Below, in pieces: positions 35,201 to 45,600 of a DNA stretch of 64,000 nt. This DNA comes from Oenanthe sinensis (lineage: Eukaryota > Streptophyta > Magnoliopsida > Apiales > Apiaceae), in the NCBI GenBank assembly GCA_028671895.1, contig CM053813.1:7812001-7876000 (forward strand). The letters are read 5' to 3'. Within the stretch, counting starts at the first letter, position 1, and each line of letters begins with the position of its first letter. Under the pieces are notes generated by a model, which saw nothing but the letters and a program-made list of their open reading frames with translations, was not told the DNA's origin and did no database searches. A program made the position numbers and the translations under genes.

Positions 35201-36190
35201 TATGTTGATGATATACTACTAATGGGGAATGACATAACTACTCTCAAGGCTGTTAAGACTTGGTTAGGGAGCAACTTCTCTATGAAAGACTTAGGAGATG
35301 CATCCTACATTCTAGGAATGAGGATCTATAGGGATAGATCTAGAAGGATGATCGGTCTAAGTCAGAGTACATACATCGATAAGGTTTTGCATCGTTTTGG
35401 TATGCAAAATGCAAAAAGGGGATATGTCCCCGTGTCTCATGGGATAACGATCTCTAAAGATCAGTGTCCGAAATCATTGGATGATAAGGACCGCATGAGT
35501 AAGGTTCCATATGCCTCAGCAATTGGATCTATCATGTATGCAATGGTATGTACTCGCCCAGATGTTTCGTATGCTTTAAGCATGACGAGCAGATACCAAT
35601 CTAATCCAGGTGAAGGTCACTGGACGGCTGTCAAGAATATTCTAAAGTACTTGAAAAGGACTAAAGATTCATTCTTGGTGTATGGAGGAGAGGAGAAACT
35701 GGTTGTAAAAGGTTACACCGATGCAAGTTTCCAAACAGACAGGGATGATACTGTATCACAGTCTGGTTTTGTATTTTGTCTAAACGGAGGTGCTGTAAGT
35801 TGGAAGAGTTCAAAACAAGAAACAGTAGCTGATTCTACAATGGAGGCTGAGTACATTGCAGCTTGTGAAGTGGCTAAGGAGGCGGTTTGGATTCGAAAAT
35901 TCATTACAGATTTGGGAGTGGTTCCATCGATTGCAGATCCCATTGATCTATACTGCGATAATAATGGAGCCATTGCACAGGCTAAAGAACCTAGAGCTCA
36001 CTCCCGAACCAAACATATACTCAGAAGATATCACCTCATTCGAGAGATTAATGAAAGGGGTGACATACACATATGTAAAGTACACACAAATGATAACATT
36101 GCAGACCCACTGACCAAAGGCTTGTCGCAGAAGAAGCACGACGGTCACACTAGTTCCATGGGTATTAGATACATGGGTGATTGGCTCTAG
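32231..36190 (+). CDS. gag-pol: Element D gag-pol polyprotein (copia, intact, 1319 aa)
   Basis: A single frame codes for the whole protein set. Gag occupies roughly residues 1-250 and ends in a Lys-rich stretch and one CCHC knuckle (C257, C260, H265, C270). The aspartic protease has WVLDTG (D306). Integrase has an HHCC zinc region from about 441, catalytic Asp 502 (HSDVCGP), Asp 567 (RSDRGGEY) and Glu 603 (GVSER), giving a D-x35-E spacing, then the GYP/FYSP C-terminal region. RT has Asp 906 (QMDVKTAF) and YVDD at 991-994. RNase H has Asp 1164, Glu 1205 or 1207 and Asp 1243. The start ATG follows the long leader and matches the starts in A, B and C; the stop lies 14 bp before the LTR. No frameshift or stop is seen. 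It is of normal length for copia and is probably processed by its own protease in cytoplasmic particles. Confidence 0.96.
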   Translation: MTNNTNTLSVRSVLEKDKLTGGNNFLDWQRNLRIVLRQERKLHVIDIPPAGPLPEGATVEEQAAHTKDENDATDVACLMLATMSAELQRQHVHMDAYTINEHLQSMFASQTRQERFNTSKSLFNYKQGASEPVGPHVLKMIGYIEYLETLGFPLIQEIGIDLIMNSLNNKFTQFVINYNMNEFDKTPTELLAMLRTYETNMKTAEPAPILMVGNKGKAKGKGKWKGKKKTGSDSTPKPKSGPKQALKPKGGVAKGECHYCKKTGHWKRNCSVYLEDLKKKRAEQASDSGIYVIEVNLSISTSWVLDTGCAAHICINVQEMQRSRTLAKGEMDLRVGNGARVAALAVGTYYLSLPSGLVLELENCYYVPAIRRNIISVSCLDKKGFSFTIRNNSCSFVLNDLTYGVARLFNGLYVLDLDTPVCNIENKRLKVNDSNQTYLWHCRLGHINEKRISKLHKDGYLDKFDFESYQECESCLLGKMTKAPFTGKGKRATERLELIHSDVCGPMRVMARGGYYYFITFTDDFSRYGYVYLIKNKSDSFEKFKEYKAEVEKQIGGGASIKVLRSDRGGEYLSTKFKDYLKECGIVSQLTPPGTPQWNGVSERRNRTLLDMVRSMMSHADLPISFCGYALETAAFTLNRVPTKKVQKTPYEIWEEKRSGMSFMKVWGCKAFVKRQVSDKLGPKSEECNFVGYPKETKVYYFYSPSEQKVFIARDAVFMERDFVSKRNSGRTIDLDEDREPQNSIEPEVEQEQDNDNAQQTQVVRRTGRIRHEPERYGFLLTQCGDLMLIDEDEPLTYQDAMISPDSKRWLEATKSEMDSMYENQVWTLVDPPEGVKPIGCKWVFKKKTDMDGNVQTYKARLVAKGFRQIHGIDYDETFSPVAMVKSIRILLAIAAFHDYEIWQMDVKTAFLNGTLDEDVYMTQPEGFVDPRNVSKVCKLRRSIYGLKQVSRRWNIRFDETVKEYGFVQNEDEPCVYKKVSGSHVAFIVLYVDDILLMGNDITTLKAVKTWLGSNFSMKDLGDASYILGMRIYRDRSRRMIGLSQSTYIDKVLHRFGMQNAKRGYVPVSHGITISKDQCPKSLDDKDRMSKVPYASAIGSIMYAMVCTRPDVSYALSMTSRYQSNPGEGHWTAVKNILKYLKRTKDSFLVYGGEEKLVVKGYTDASFQTDRDDTVSQSGFVFCLNGGAVSWKSSKQETVADSTMEAEYIAACEVAKEAVWIRKFITDLGVVPSIADPIDLYCDNNGAIAQAKEPRAHSRTKHILRRYHLIREINERGDIHICKVHTNDNIADPLTKGLSQKKHDGHTSSMGIRYMGDWL

Positions 36191-36193
36191 TGC

Positions 36194-36204
36194 AAGTGGG
36201 AGAT
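36194..36204 (+). other. Element D polypurine tract
   Basis: AAGTGGGAGAT directly before the TG of D's 3' LTR, four bases after the polyprotein stop. Confidence 0.92.
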
Positions 36205-37752
36205 TGTTAGTGTAGGTGCCCTAGAGGCAATACAATGTTTCCTTTAATAAACTTTTATGTCATTTGATTATTCAATAAACGTATTTATTATGACTTTAAT
36301 TACTGCGATATATTTGTTAGCATAATAAATGTCCTTAGAATCATGATACACGTTATATAGTTTAAGTACATGACTTGAACTTGAGATTATATAATATATC
36401 ATATTCTTAAATGTCCTTAATCGAGTATTATTATTATAGGACAATAATAATACATAAATAGACTAGTATGTTGTTTGACAGATAATCATATCTCATTGGT
36501 TATAAGTATGGGGATACTAAAGTCAATGCATAGGTACATGTAGGAGTACATGGTACTGGACAGACCCACAGTGAGATTCTTCATGTTTAATAAAGTCATA
36601 AGAAAGACTCACAGTGATAATGGTGTAATGATCCTCTGACTTGAGATCATTATATTTCTATACGAGGATTAATATACTCTGACTACATTAAAAGTTACCT
36701 TTGACCGGGTGATGATAAAAGTGGACATCGGGTATATCATGAGTCGTATGAGAAATATGAATGATAGATAAAGGATTTAACCCTCCTATAATTAGGAGAG
36801 ATATTATTGGCCTCTTGATTGAGTGAGACTATAAAATGCATGGCCGTGCTCAAATAATGATTTGTTTTTCATAGTCTACTCATGGATCAAGTAAACCCGG
36901 ATTAAATGTTGAAGAGGATGACTAAACACATGCCTCGAGTTTAATCTATAATATATTTGGTTAAAGGGATTATATTACACAGAAACATTAATCATGAAAG
37001 GTTTTATCAAATCACGATTTAATTATTGTTTAATTGGGTAGCAATGATGTATTACTAGATACCGCTCATTGTTTATAATTTTATTGGAGAATAAAATTAT
37101 TGCTAATTAAATAATAGCTTATAGGGTCACACACATAGAGCATCTAGAGGAATAGTTAATTTAAATTATAGATTTAAATTAATTGATGATTATTTGAATT
37201 TTATTATATTAATTAAGTGAGACTTAATTAATTGAAATAAATTCGAATTTGAAGAATTGTATTTCTGCCAATAATAATTAAGTGTGACTTAGTTATTAAT
37301 TAAATAATAGAAGCATGTTTTATTATTTAATCATATGCCTACATGGGTTAGGTTTTTGCTAAAAAGGCCCATTAACCAATCATTATAAATAGATAATGAT
37401 AGGTTAAATGGCTTGTACGTTTTTAGAAAAACCCTAGAAGGAGAGGCAGCAACGAGTAGAGGCAGAAATAATTCGAAACATATCAAAGGAGGCTAGTACT
37501 TCCGTTCCGTGTTCAAGATCGTGAGACGTTCTTGAAGGTGCTCGTGTGGATACCATAGAGGTGTTTTCGACAAGAAGACACAAGTTGTGATAGCAAGGAT
37601 CTCCGTTGAGTTCGTGACATTCAAGATCTTAATAGGTATGATTCTATTTCACCATAATCCGTCTAATCTTATAAATGATCCTGCGTTTGGGTTCCGAAAA
37701 TTTTCGTTATATTTACGTTTATCCGTTGCGTTTTATGCATCGGAACCCAATA
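36205..37752 (+). repeat. Element D 3' LTR (1548 bp)
   Basis: Starts TGTTAGTGTAGGTG. The end reads CCCAATA, where the 5' LTR has CCCAACA, a C-to-T change at the terminal CA. It is followed directly by C LTR sequence. The bases AATCT at 37753-37757 are the predicted right target duplication; the left copy would have been lost in the deletion at 29208. Confidence 0.9.
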
Positions 37753-38148
37753 AATCTCTCTCTCCCCTATATATACATAATGATGTATAGTATTAGGGTT
37801 TAATCATCAAATTTCGTTTTTAGAGAAAAACCCTAGCTGCTCAACATCAAGAGAGGCTAGAGAAAGAGAGAGAGAGAGAGAGGTAAACAATTCGGCTAGG
37901 ACCGACTCCGGTGATCGTAGGACGATCGGGCGTTCGTGTTGACTTCTTTAGAGAGCAAATCTTTGCAATAAAGGACTGCTGTGATTCATCTTTCTGGACC
38001 TCCATTAAACAGCATACGAAAGCTTTGTTAAGGTACATACTTCTTCACCATAATCATCTAACGTTATACATGGATCCTGCGATTGGGTTTCGATTTTTTT
38101 ATTATTTTTACGTTAATTCCGCTGCGTTTTCATGCCCGAAACCCTTCA
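37753..38148 (+). repeat. Element C 3' LTR, right part (396 bp)
   Basis: Matches 22852-23245, with TATA, telo-box and GA run, and ends ACCCTTCA. About 14 differences by eye to the 5' LTR, clearly more than in the left part. Confidence 0.9.
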
Positions 38149-38153
38149 AAGTA
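38149..38153. repeat. Target-site duplication of C, right (AAGTA)
   Basis: Exact copy of 21647-21651. B2 sequence continues from here as in B (compare 15113 onward). Confidence 0.93.
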
Positions 38154-38560
38154 AGTGTACTTAGTTTGTTGAAACATTGGGTCTAACTTAACTATATCAT
38201 CACAATAGGATTGTGGGTTTAGAGGCATAGAGTTTGGTGAGATTTATCGGATAAATGTGTACAAAGAGTTGTTCCACTAAACTTTCCAAGAGTTATATTT
38301 GATACAATCGACAAATGTTATCTACCTAAATAGTCATGTGTTTGAGTGTATTAGCCAACGCTATCTTAAAACATGGATGAAATATGAATCTTGGCTCACT
38401 AGAAAGATTTAAAAAAATGTTTTCTGAATTAATAGTTAGGGCTATTAGTTTGATAAAAATAGTGGGAGGTATATGGTGATATTCCATAATCACTTAAACA
38501 TAATTAATATTAAATTTGCAATCTAGTTTATTTTATACACTTTAATATTGTAGATATCAA
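38154..38560 (+). other. B2 leader, second part
   Basis: Continues the B2 leader after the C/D block; parallel to about 15117-15522 of B. No gene. Confidence 0.85.
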
Positions 38561-39586
38561 ATGATAAACACAAACAACTTCTCTATGCCATCAGTTCTTG
38601 GGAAGGACAAGTTGACGAGAATATATTTCCTTGACTGACATAGGAGCTTGAGGATCGTCCTCGGACACCACGATGTTAGTCAAATCTCTTCCCCTACTCT
38701 TAAGGTTGAGAATGTAATATGTGCAAATCATAGTGCTTATTGGAAGCAAATTGATGTTGCGACTGATGTTTCATGTCTCATGCTCGCAAATATGTGTACT
38801 GAGCTTAAGAAGCAACACGAGCATATAGATGCTTATGAGACGATTGAGCACAAGATATATTTGAAAATAAAAGGGCACTATACACTTACAAGTAAGGAGA
38901 GTGAGACCCGGTTACACCACATGTTCTAAAGATTATAGGGTATAATGAGTACCTTTGATATTTTGGGTTTCCAGATTGGTCTGGAGACTTAGTTAGATTT
39001 GATCTTACAAACTTTGGACAAATATTATTCTTAGTTTGTTAAGAATAATAAAATGAATAAGATTGGTAAAACACTCATTGAGTTGCTAAGCATGTTGAGA
39101 ACTGCTGAAAGCAATATGATAAATGCATGAACTACTACTATATTGATGGTAAACATAGGGAATGCAAAAGGGAAAGGAAAATCGAAAGACAATGAGAAGA
39201 TTTGATCTAGTTACGTTGTCAAACCAAAGTCTAATCCCTAAAGCAGACTCTAAAGTCTGAATGAGGTGTTGATAAAGAAGACGATTGTCGCTTCTGTGAA
39301 AAATTGGTTGACTGGAAATTAAATTGTCATGCTTATTTGGAAGATCTGAAAAAGATGATCAATAAGGGTCAAGCTTCAGGTATCGGGTTGGAATTGGAGT
39401 AAAAGTAGTTGCTCTGGTTAGAGGAACTCGTTACTTAACTTTTAGCCTATAGGGAAAATTTAGAACTTGATAATTGTTATAACGTGCTTGTAATTGGCAT
39501 AGACATTATTTCAGTTTCTTGTTTGGACAAGAAAGGTTTTTTCATTTTAATTAAATAACAATAGTTGTTTATTCTATTTTGATGAT
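38561..39586 (+). pseudogene. B2 gag-pol pseudogene, cut by E
   Basis: ATG at 38561, then the same TGA for the FLDW Trp and the same TAA after HM (38927-38929) as in A and B. Gag (38648-38929), a decayed nucleocapsid region and the start of the protease/integrase spacer can be followed by homology with B 15523-16553. It ends where E's LTR begins. The shared nonsense codons tie B2 to the A/B lineage. Confidence 0.88.
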
Positions 39587-40639
39587 TGAAAGTCATATTA
39601 CTAGTCTTATTTGTAATAAGTAGATGACAGCTCAACTCAGATAAGAAAGTAAAGTAAATAATAAATATTGAATATAGAGGAAGAGCAAAAAGAAGTCAAG
39701 ACAAGAAAAGACAAGACATAAAGACCACTACAGAAGAAATGAGAATCAACATTGTAGTTAGTCATCCGTGAACCAGACCAGTGCACAGGGTGTCAACAAT
39801 GTCAGTGAAGATTCGTCATCAAAAAGTTCAAGTGGTTAAAAAGATTATTGTTGAAGAACAGAAGAGTCTTATCTACATCAACATTAGTCAAGCCTTTAAT
39901 TTAATTCTCTATTAATTAATTAAATTAATTAGTAAATTAATTCACTCAGAATTAATTTATTTCTTAATTTAGAATTATTTTAAAATGACAGAAGACAAAA
40001 GATGGAAGCTCAAAGGGATACAGTTTTGTTTGGAATACAGTGTACAAGAGTCAGAATCCAAGATTGAATATTTGACTGGGTACATGCAGTGGTGAAAAGA
40101 AGTATTTTCTAGTTTAAAGAGTCAGATTATTTCAGTAACAGAGGTACTTCTAATTGCAACAGTAGATACAACTAAACATGCCTGACAGTACTGACTTGAA
40201 GAAAAGACGGAAAAAGAACTGACACAGAAGAAATCCAAATTTATATATTCGTAAAAGTGGAACCCCAATTGGAATTTATTTATCATTTCCAAGTCAAAAG
40301 GAGTTCGGTTCCAGATGTTCAGAAGACCGCAGCTTAGAGCGTAAAGATTTATTTTAATTAATAAATATTTTATTTATTTAGTAAATTATATTTATAAATA
40401 TCTAAATAATATTAGATATTTATTTTTATAATTTCTGAATTAAATTTATTATTTATTAATCAAAAATTATAAGCTGTGCGGGTCGAAAAGCATTTCTACG
40501 GAGTCTATCCACTAAAAGACGAAATAGGCCCATTTGGTTTTTGAATTGAAAATGGCAGGTAAAGTTTTATAAAGAAACCAATGGGAGCATGACACATGTC
40601 CATTCAATTGAAAAGAAATGAACAAGACAAGACAGTTGA

Positions 40640-40915
40640 TTGGAAAGTCATACCGAAGAATTCAAGTGTCATACGAGAAGGAATTAAAGAGTCATACCGA
40701 AGGAATTCTGGAAAGTCATGCTGAAATGATTTTATTTAATTAAAATAAGTCATACCGATTTTTTTAATTAAAGAAAATCCGAATATGATTTTTCAAGAGT
40801 CATACCGAATTTTCAAGAGTCATACCGTATTTCAGAAAGTTATGCCCAGCTTTCTGAAGAGTCATACAATGCTTAATTTGATGATGAAAAGAGTCATAAT
40901 GGAAGAGTCATGCTA
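40640..40915 (+). repeat. AGTCATACCGA motif array in E U3
   Basis: About eleven variants of GAGTCATACCGA at irregular spacing of 17-50 bp (for example near 40688, 40745, 40798 and 40818), ending about 20 bp before the TATA box. The position suits an array of activator sites; that role is inferred. Confidence 0.75.
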
Positions 40916-40928
40916 GCTTTTCAACCTC

Positions 40929-40936
40929 TATAAATA
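40929..40936 (+). promoter_or_regulatory. Element E LTR TATA box
   Basis: TATAAATA immediately downstream of the motif array. Confidence 0.55.
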
Positions 40937-41349
40937 TGAGGCCTTTGCTTCATTTTTTAGAAGTAGAAAAACAGTAAAATTCAGCAATTTGTCTGCAACG
41001 TCATATTCACAGACTTTCTGTGCTGGTTTGAGTTTAATTCCTTAAGTAGAACAATTCATGTCAAATTTGTTCTAGGAATTAAATATTTATTCTACCGAAT
41101 GTTGTAACACCCTTTCAAGTTTAATATAAGTATTTAACTTGAATCTTGTTTAATTACTTGCTAATTTTCTATATCTTAAATGTTATATCATAAAAATAGA
41201 AAGCTAGTAAGTCAGCATCCCAAACACTACAAAGACTCTAACCCTCAGCTAAAGTAATAATTTAATTCCGCAAATTCTGAAAAGAATTTTAAATTGTTGT
41301 CAGTATCGCATTCAACCCTCCTTCAACGATACTTCCGGGACCCAACAAT

Positions 41350-41361
41350 TGGCATCAGAGA
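41350..41361 (+). other. Element E primer binding site
   Basis: TGGCATCAGAGA, two bases after the LTR end; iMet-type with two changes. Confidence 0.82.
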
Positions 41362-41455
41362 AAGCTGATTGATATACAAATCAAGATCCGCAGTCCAGTG
41401 AAGCTCAGGGTACCGAAGCTGTTTGAACTCTGAATGTCTAGAGGCCTTGTTAAAT

Positions 41456-42325
41456 AAATTTAGTTTATAAATTTAAATTTATATAAATTTATTTTATAGA
41501 TTTTATTTAAAATAAATTTATTTTTTAAATTCAATTTAAATGAGTTTATTATTTAAACTTGAAAAAGTTTGTTTTATAAACTTAATTTAAATAAGTTTAC
41601 TTTATAAATTTAAATTAAATAAATTTATTTTTAAATTTAAATAGATTTAATTTTATAATTAAAATTTGTTTAGATAATTTTATTTTAAAAATTTAAATTT
41701 AGATAAATTTATTTTATAAATTTTATTTAAATTAAATTTATTTTGTGAATTTAATTTAAATGAGTTTATTATTTAAACTTGAAAAAGTTTATTTTATAAA
41801 CTTAATTTAAATAAGTTTATTTTATAAATTTAAATTAAATAAATTTATTCTTTAAATTTAAATAGATTTACTTTTATAATTTAAATTTGTTTAGAGAATT
41901 TTATTTTATAAATTTAAATTTAGATAAATTTATTTTATAAATATTATTTAAAATAAATTTATTTTATGAATTTAATTTAAATGAGTTTATTATTTAAACT
42001 TGAAAAGGTTTATTTTATAAACTTAATTTAAATAAGTTTATTTTATAAATTTAAATTAAATAAATTTATTCTCTAAATTTAAATAGATTTATTTTTAATA
42101 TTTAAATTTGTTTAAATAAATTTATTTTATGAAATCAAATTTAGATAAATTTATTTTATAAATGTTATTTAAATAAATTTATTTTATAAATTTAATTTAA
42201 ATTAGTTTATTGTTTAAACTTGAAAAGGTTTATTTTATAAACTTAATTTAAATAAATTTATTTTATAAATTTAATTTAAGTAAATTTATTATTTAAATTT
42301 ATATAGATTTAATTTATAATCTAAA
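41456..42325. repeat. Very AT-rich tandem repeat, ~220 bp unit, four copies
   Basis: The landmark ATTTAAACTTGAAAAAGTTT recurs at 41551, 41771, 41992 and 42212, a period of 220-221 bp. Within each unit, TTTATTTTATAAATTTAAAT-like segments repeat further. The array is almost free of G and C and lies in E's leader, just after the primer site. Confidence 0.88.
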
Positions 42326-43500
42326 GTTATTAAAAATCTTGGTCCATTTTTCCAAAAGGGTTTATAGTTAGAAAATTCTTCGTTTTGGCTCAGAATTAAT
42401 TCGCAAAGCATATGACCCGGTTTCGAGGAAAGTGGTCATTTCGTATTAATAGATTTATTCCGGAGCATTTGGACTTTATTGTGGATGATACGACTGTTCA
42501 TGTTATAGTTCCACAAACTGCTCAAATGTAAAGAAATGATAGATTTATTAGTGGGGAACTCTGAAGAATTTTTTTCTAACTCTACTGATCATTCTAGTTT
42601 TGTACTTGTACAAAACGGATTTAAGAATCGTTAGAGGTCACAACTGAAGAAACATTTGAGGCTAAAAGTAGCAATACAAGATCAGGGTTGTGCTACAATA
42701 TTCAAGAAGCCTGAACAAGCAAATGATGACAGAGACTGTGCTGAGTTAAAAGCATGTGCGTATTTTCTTATGAATTGCTCACACTCACATAGTTGTACTT
42801 AAAAGTGAAATCACTTCAAGTATTGCTTGTTAAGGTATAGTAGATTAAAAGATGGTAGAATTATCTAAGTAGTTAGTAAAATTTGTAGATTTGAGGCTTA
42901 ATCTAAAACCGACTTAGGTAATTAGAGATAATTAAAATGTTAGACAACAACAGAAATGGGTTAGACATAATTAGTAATTAAAATTGTTAGTTCGTCTATT
43001 CCATGTGCTTTTAGAAAATTATTGAATATTTGTAAATCTTCTGAACACCTGTTACACTTGTGTAGAATGGTTAAAGTAGATAATTTTCTAATATGCATAA
43101 CATGCCTGAATTGCATAATTCTTATCTATAATGCATTGAAGCTAAATGTTTACCATGTGCTCTTATTTTTCATGCTTGTTCGTTTAAATCTGAAAATACA
43201 TATCTTAGGACTTGCATAATCTTAGGCAAAGCATCTCTAAGAATCACAATAGGGTAAAGACTGCTAGTCCACCTTAAGATACGTTAGAATCACTAATCTC
43301 ATAGCTTTAAGACTACCTTGTCAAGGCTGCTGTGAATGAGAAGTGATCAGTCAAAGATAAGTTTGTGTATGTTAAGGTTGAAACTGTTGTTACCACTATT
43401 GAAAGTAATATCTCTAGCCCATCTGGACTCAATTGAAGTTGAGTACCGAGAAGCTTAATCATTTGTGATTGCAGAGTATGAAACAAAAGTCAAAAGTTAT
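42326..43500 (+). other. Element E decayed leader/gag region, no gene seen
   Basis: Expected location of gag, but no frame longer than about 65 codons and no zinc knuckle can be read. I can only place it by the protease remnant that follows. Confidence 0.5.
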
Positions 43501-45600
43501 GTGATTTCGTGACATTTATTATTCGAGGCATATTACTAGCATTGAAGCTCTACTATCACAGTTGGTTGAGAAAGCCTACCCAATGGTAACCTTTGGAGAT
43601 GACAGAAAAGGATGTACAAGGGACTTGGCTATCATGATTTTGCATTGTCATCACATGAAATATCTTTCTTGTCGACAGACTTAAGCACTAAGCACTATCT
43701 ATAAGGCACTAGGGAATTCTTTGTCAAGGGTTTTCTGGAAAAGTATTGAAATAGAAAAGTGTTTGATTTCAAGCAAGAAAGATGGAATATCACTCAACTG
43801 AGAGTGAATTGGAATTGGTGATGTTCATGCATTCAACAGATAATATATCACATATGGTGATTGATCACATCAAGCAGATCAAGTTGGAAGCAAAGTACTT
43901 TGAAGTTAAAGCGATTAACATATCATGCTTCTTCATTCAACAAGATCGTGAAAAGACATCATATGAGTGAATGGCCAACCAGAAGCAAACACTGAAGCTC
44001 TTTTGTGTGTTTGGAGGAAATTGATATTTATTGAAGATTTATATGAGCATCTTGGCGAGTTTGAAATTAAAGCTCATGGAATAATTGTCCTCGGCTACTC
44101 ATTAAAGTCTAAAGCTTTCAAAGTAAGATGTGATGTAAAACAAGAAGGTGATTGAAAGTCTGAATGTGTCGTCCTATTACACCAAGCTCCCGAGCATTAA
44201 AATAAAAGTCTATTCTGAATCTGTGAAGCTTGACATCTTGTCAGAGTCATATTCAGATATTGATGATGAAACTGAGGTTGCAGAAGGAATCAATATTAAT
44301 GATGATGATTCAGGTCCTAGTAGTGGAAATGGTAGTGAATCTACATAACTCATGGACTTTAAAAGAATCCACTCAACAAGGTGAAAGATCTTCAACACAT
44401 CCTAGCAGCAACTCAGGGGAAGCAAATAAAAAAATGATCTATTAGTCGTACTCAACACAATGAAGATCAAAGGAATACATTAAGAACATATCTGCTGAGA
44501 CAAAGGGTTTGGAGTCAAATTCATTCCTGGAGTCTAGTTCTTAGTGATCCGGATACTAGAGTAAAGACTAGAAGTGTTATGCAAAGTAAATGGTTACTCT
44601 TCGGGAAAGAACAATTGTTAAACAGTTGGTATCCTAAAGAAGATTGAAGAGGCACTGATTGATCCAGATTGGGTGATTGCAAATACAAGATGATCTCAAT
44701 CAGTTCGAAGGCAGAATTTACTGAATCTGGAACTCAGGCCACAAGACAAAGTTGTAATTGGTATTGTAAGGGTTTTCAGAGACTGGATGATTTTTGGCAT
44801 TGTTATGAGGGACAAAGCCAAAATGGTTGCTACAGAAGGTATCGACGATGATGGAAACAGAATCTTCGGGACTTTCAAGATCTAACTAAAGCACCAGAGA
44901 CGAGACTTGATCCTATTAGGGCTGAACAAGTTGATGTACAACAACTCCTGGACCTTGAAGTTTCATATCCACTGGAATTTGTATATCATTCTCTTCACAA
45001 AACTCTCTATGACGGAGGTAAGAGTTCAAGGAATCGTCAAGGACATAGTATGACACTCTAACTGCTAATTACATGAAAATGATTTTATATTAGAGTCGCT
45101 ATACACATATCTCTCTAGAATACAAGGCACACATAAATAATGTAATATTAGTGCAAGTATACCATGATTATATTATATGTGGGTCTATTGTGCATAAAGA
45201 CCATGTATTTTATTCTCAATATGCCAATGTGCAAGTTTCCACGTGGATACTAGAGAATCTAATCTTATAGCTAAGATATGAATTATTAGATATCTTAAGA
45301 GATTACCAATTATAAGAATCAGGTACCCTAAAGATACTAGGTTTAACCTAATTGGCTATATAGATATAGATAATGCAGGTTGAAAGAAAGACAGAGAGGT
45401 AATTACTAGAAGCTGTCAAACTCCATCAACTCTGTTGAATAATCTCTTCACTACTCACGGAACAAGCGCATGGACACCAGGTATCATTTATATCGAGAGT
45501 AGTCCTTAGTAGAATTAACTTGCAGATATTTGATAAACAGCTTGATAAATTCATTTTGTCTAAGTTGGTTAGTGAAGTTGGGATATTATTTATGTGCATA
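43500..45600 (+). pseudogene. Element E pol pseudogene
   Basis: Fragments in several frames follow copia order. A protease/pre-integrase piece reads like LVEKAYPMVTFGDD (about 43560-43620). An integrase C-terminal piece with KAHGIIVLGYSLKSKAFKV lies at about 44060-44125. The RT start has DPDW (about 44660) and a ruined YVDD region lies near 45150. RNase H starts like RYPKDTGFNLIGYIDID (about 45320-45370) and ends like FDKQLDKFILSKLVSEVGIL (45520-45590). Stops and frameshifts are everywhere, so E is the most decayed plus-strand element of the window. Confidence 0.75.

Larger units (their letters stand above)
29209..37752 (+). mobile_element. Element D: near-complete copia retrotransposon with intact gag-pol
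   Basis: Truncated 5' LTR (29209-30328), perfect primer site, 1.9 kb leader, uninterrupted gag-pol (32231-36190), polypurine tract, full 3' LTR (36205-37752). The two LTRs align over 1120 bp with about 12 differences by eye (1.1%) and no net gap. D inserted into C's 3' LTR; a later deletion removed D's first 428 bp together with adjacent C LTR. It is the only copy in the window able to code for all enzymes. Confidence 0.92.
21652..38148 (+). mobile_element. Element C (with nested D): copia retrotransposon in B2
   Basis: 5' LTR 21652-23245, internal 23246-28679, 3' LTR split into 28680-29208 and 37753-38148 by nested D. The AAGTA duplication on both outer edges proves a single insertion event for the outer unit. 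C's gag-pol is broken by point changes plus two deletions, one of them shared with A and B. Confidence 0.92.
12990..39586 (+). mobile_element. Elements B and B2: tandem LTR-internal-LTR-internal copia array
   Basis: B consists of a truncated LTR (12990-13362), internal region (13363-18364) and full LTR (18365-19893). The full LTR is followed immediately by another primer site and a second internal region, B2 (19894-21651, resuming 38154-39586). B2 is interrupted by C/D at 21652-38148 and cut by E at 39587. One LTR between two internals is the signature of unequal recombination between LTRs of two related copies. B and B2 are clearly diverged, so this is not a recent local duplication. Confidence 0.85.
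39587..41347 (+). repeat. Element E 5' LTR (1761 bp)
   Basis: Starts TGAAAGTCATATTAC exactly where B2 homology stops and ends GACCCAACA two bases before the primer site. It holds about eleven AGTCATACCGA-like motifs upstream of the TATA box. Confidence 0.85.

Noticed and set aside
41456..42325. AT-rich array as a replication origin or centromere satellite
   Set aside because: Only four copies, located inside E's leader; no evidence for either role.
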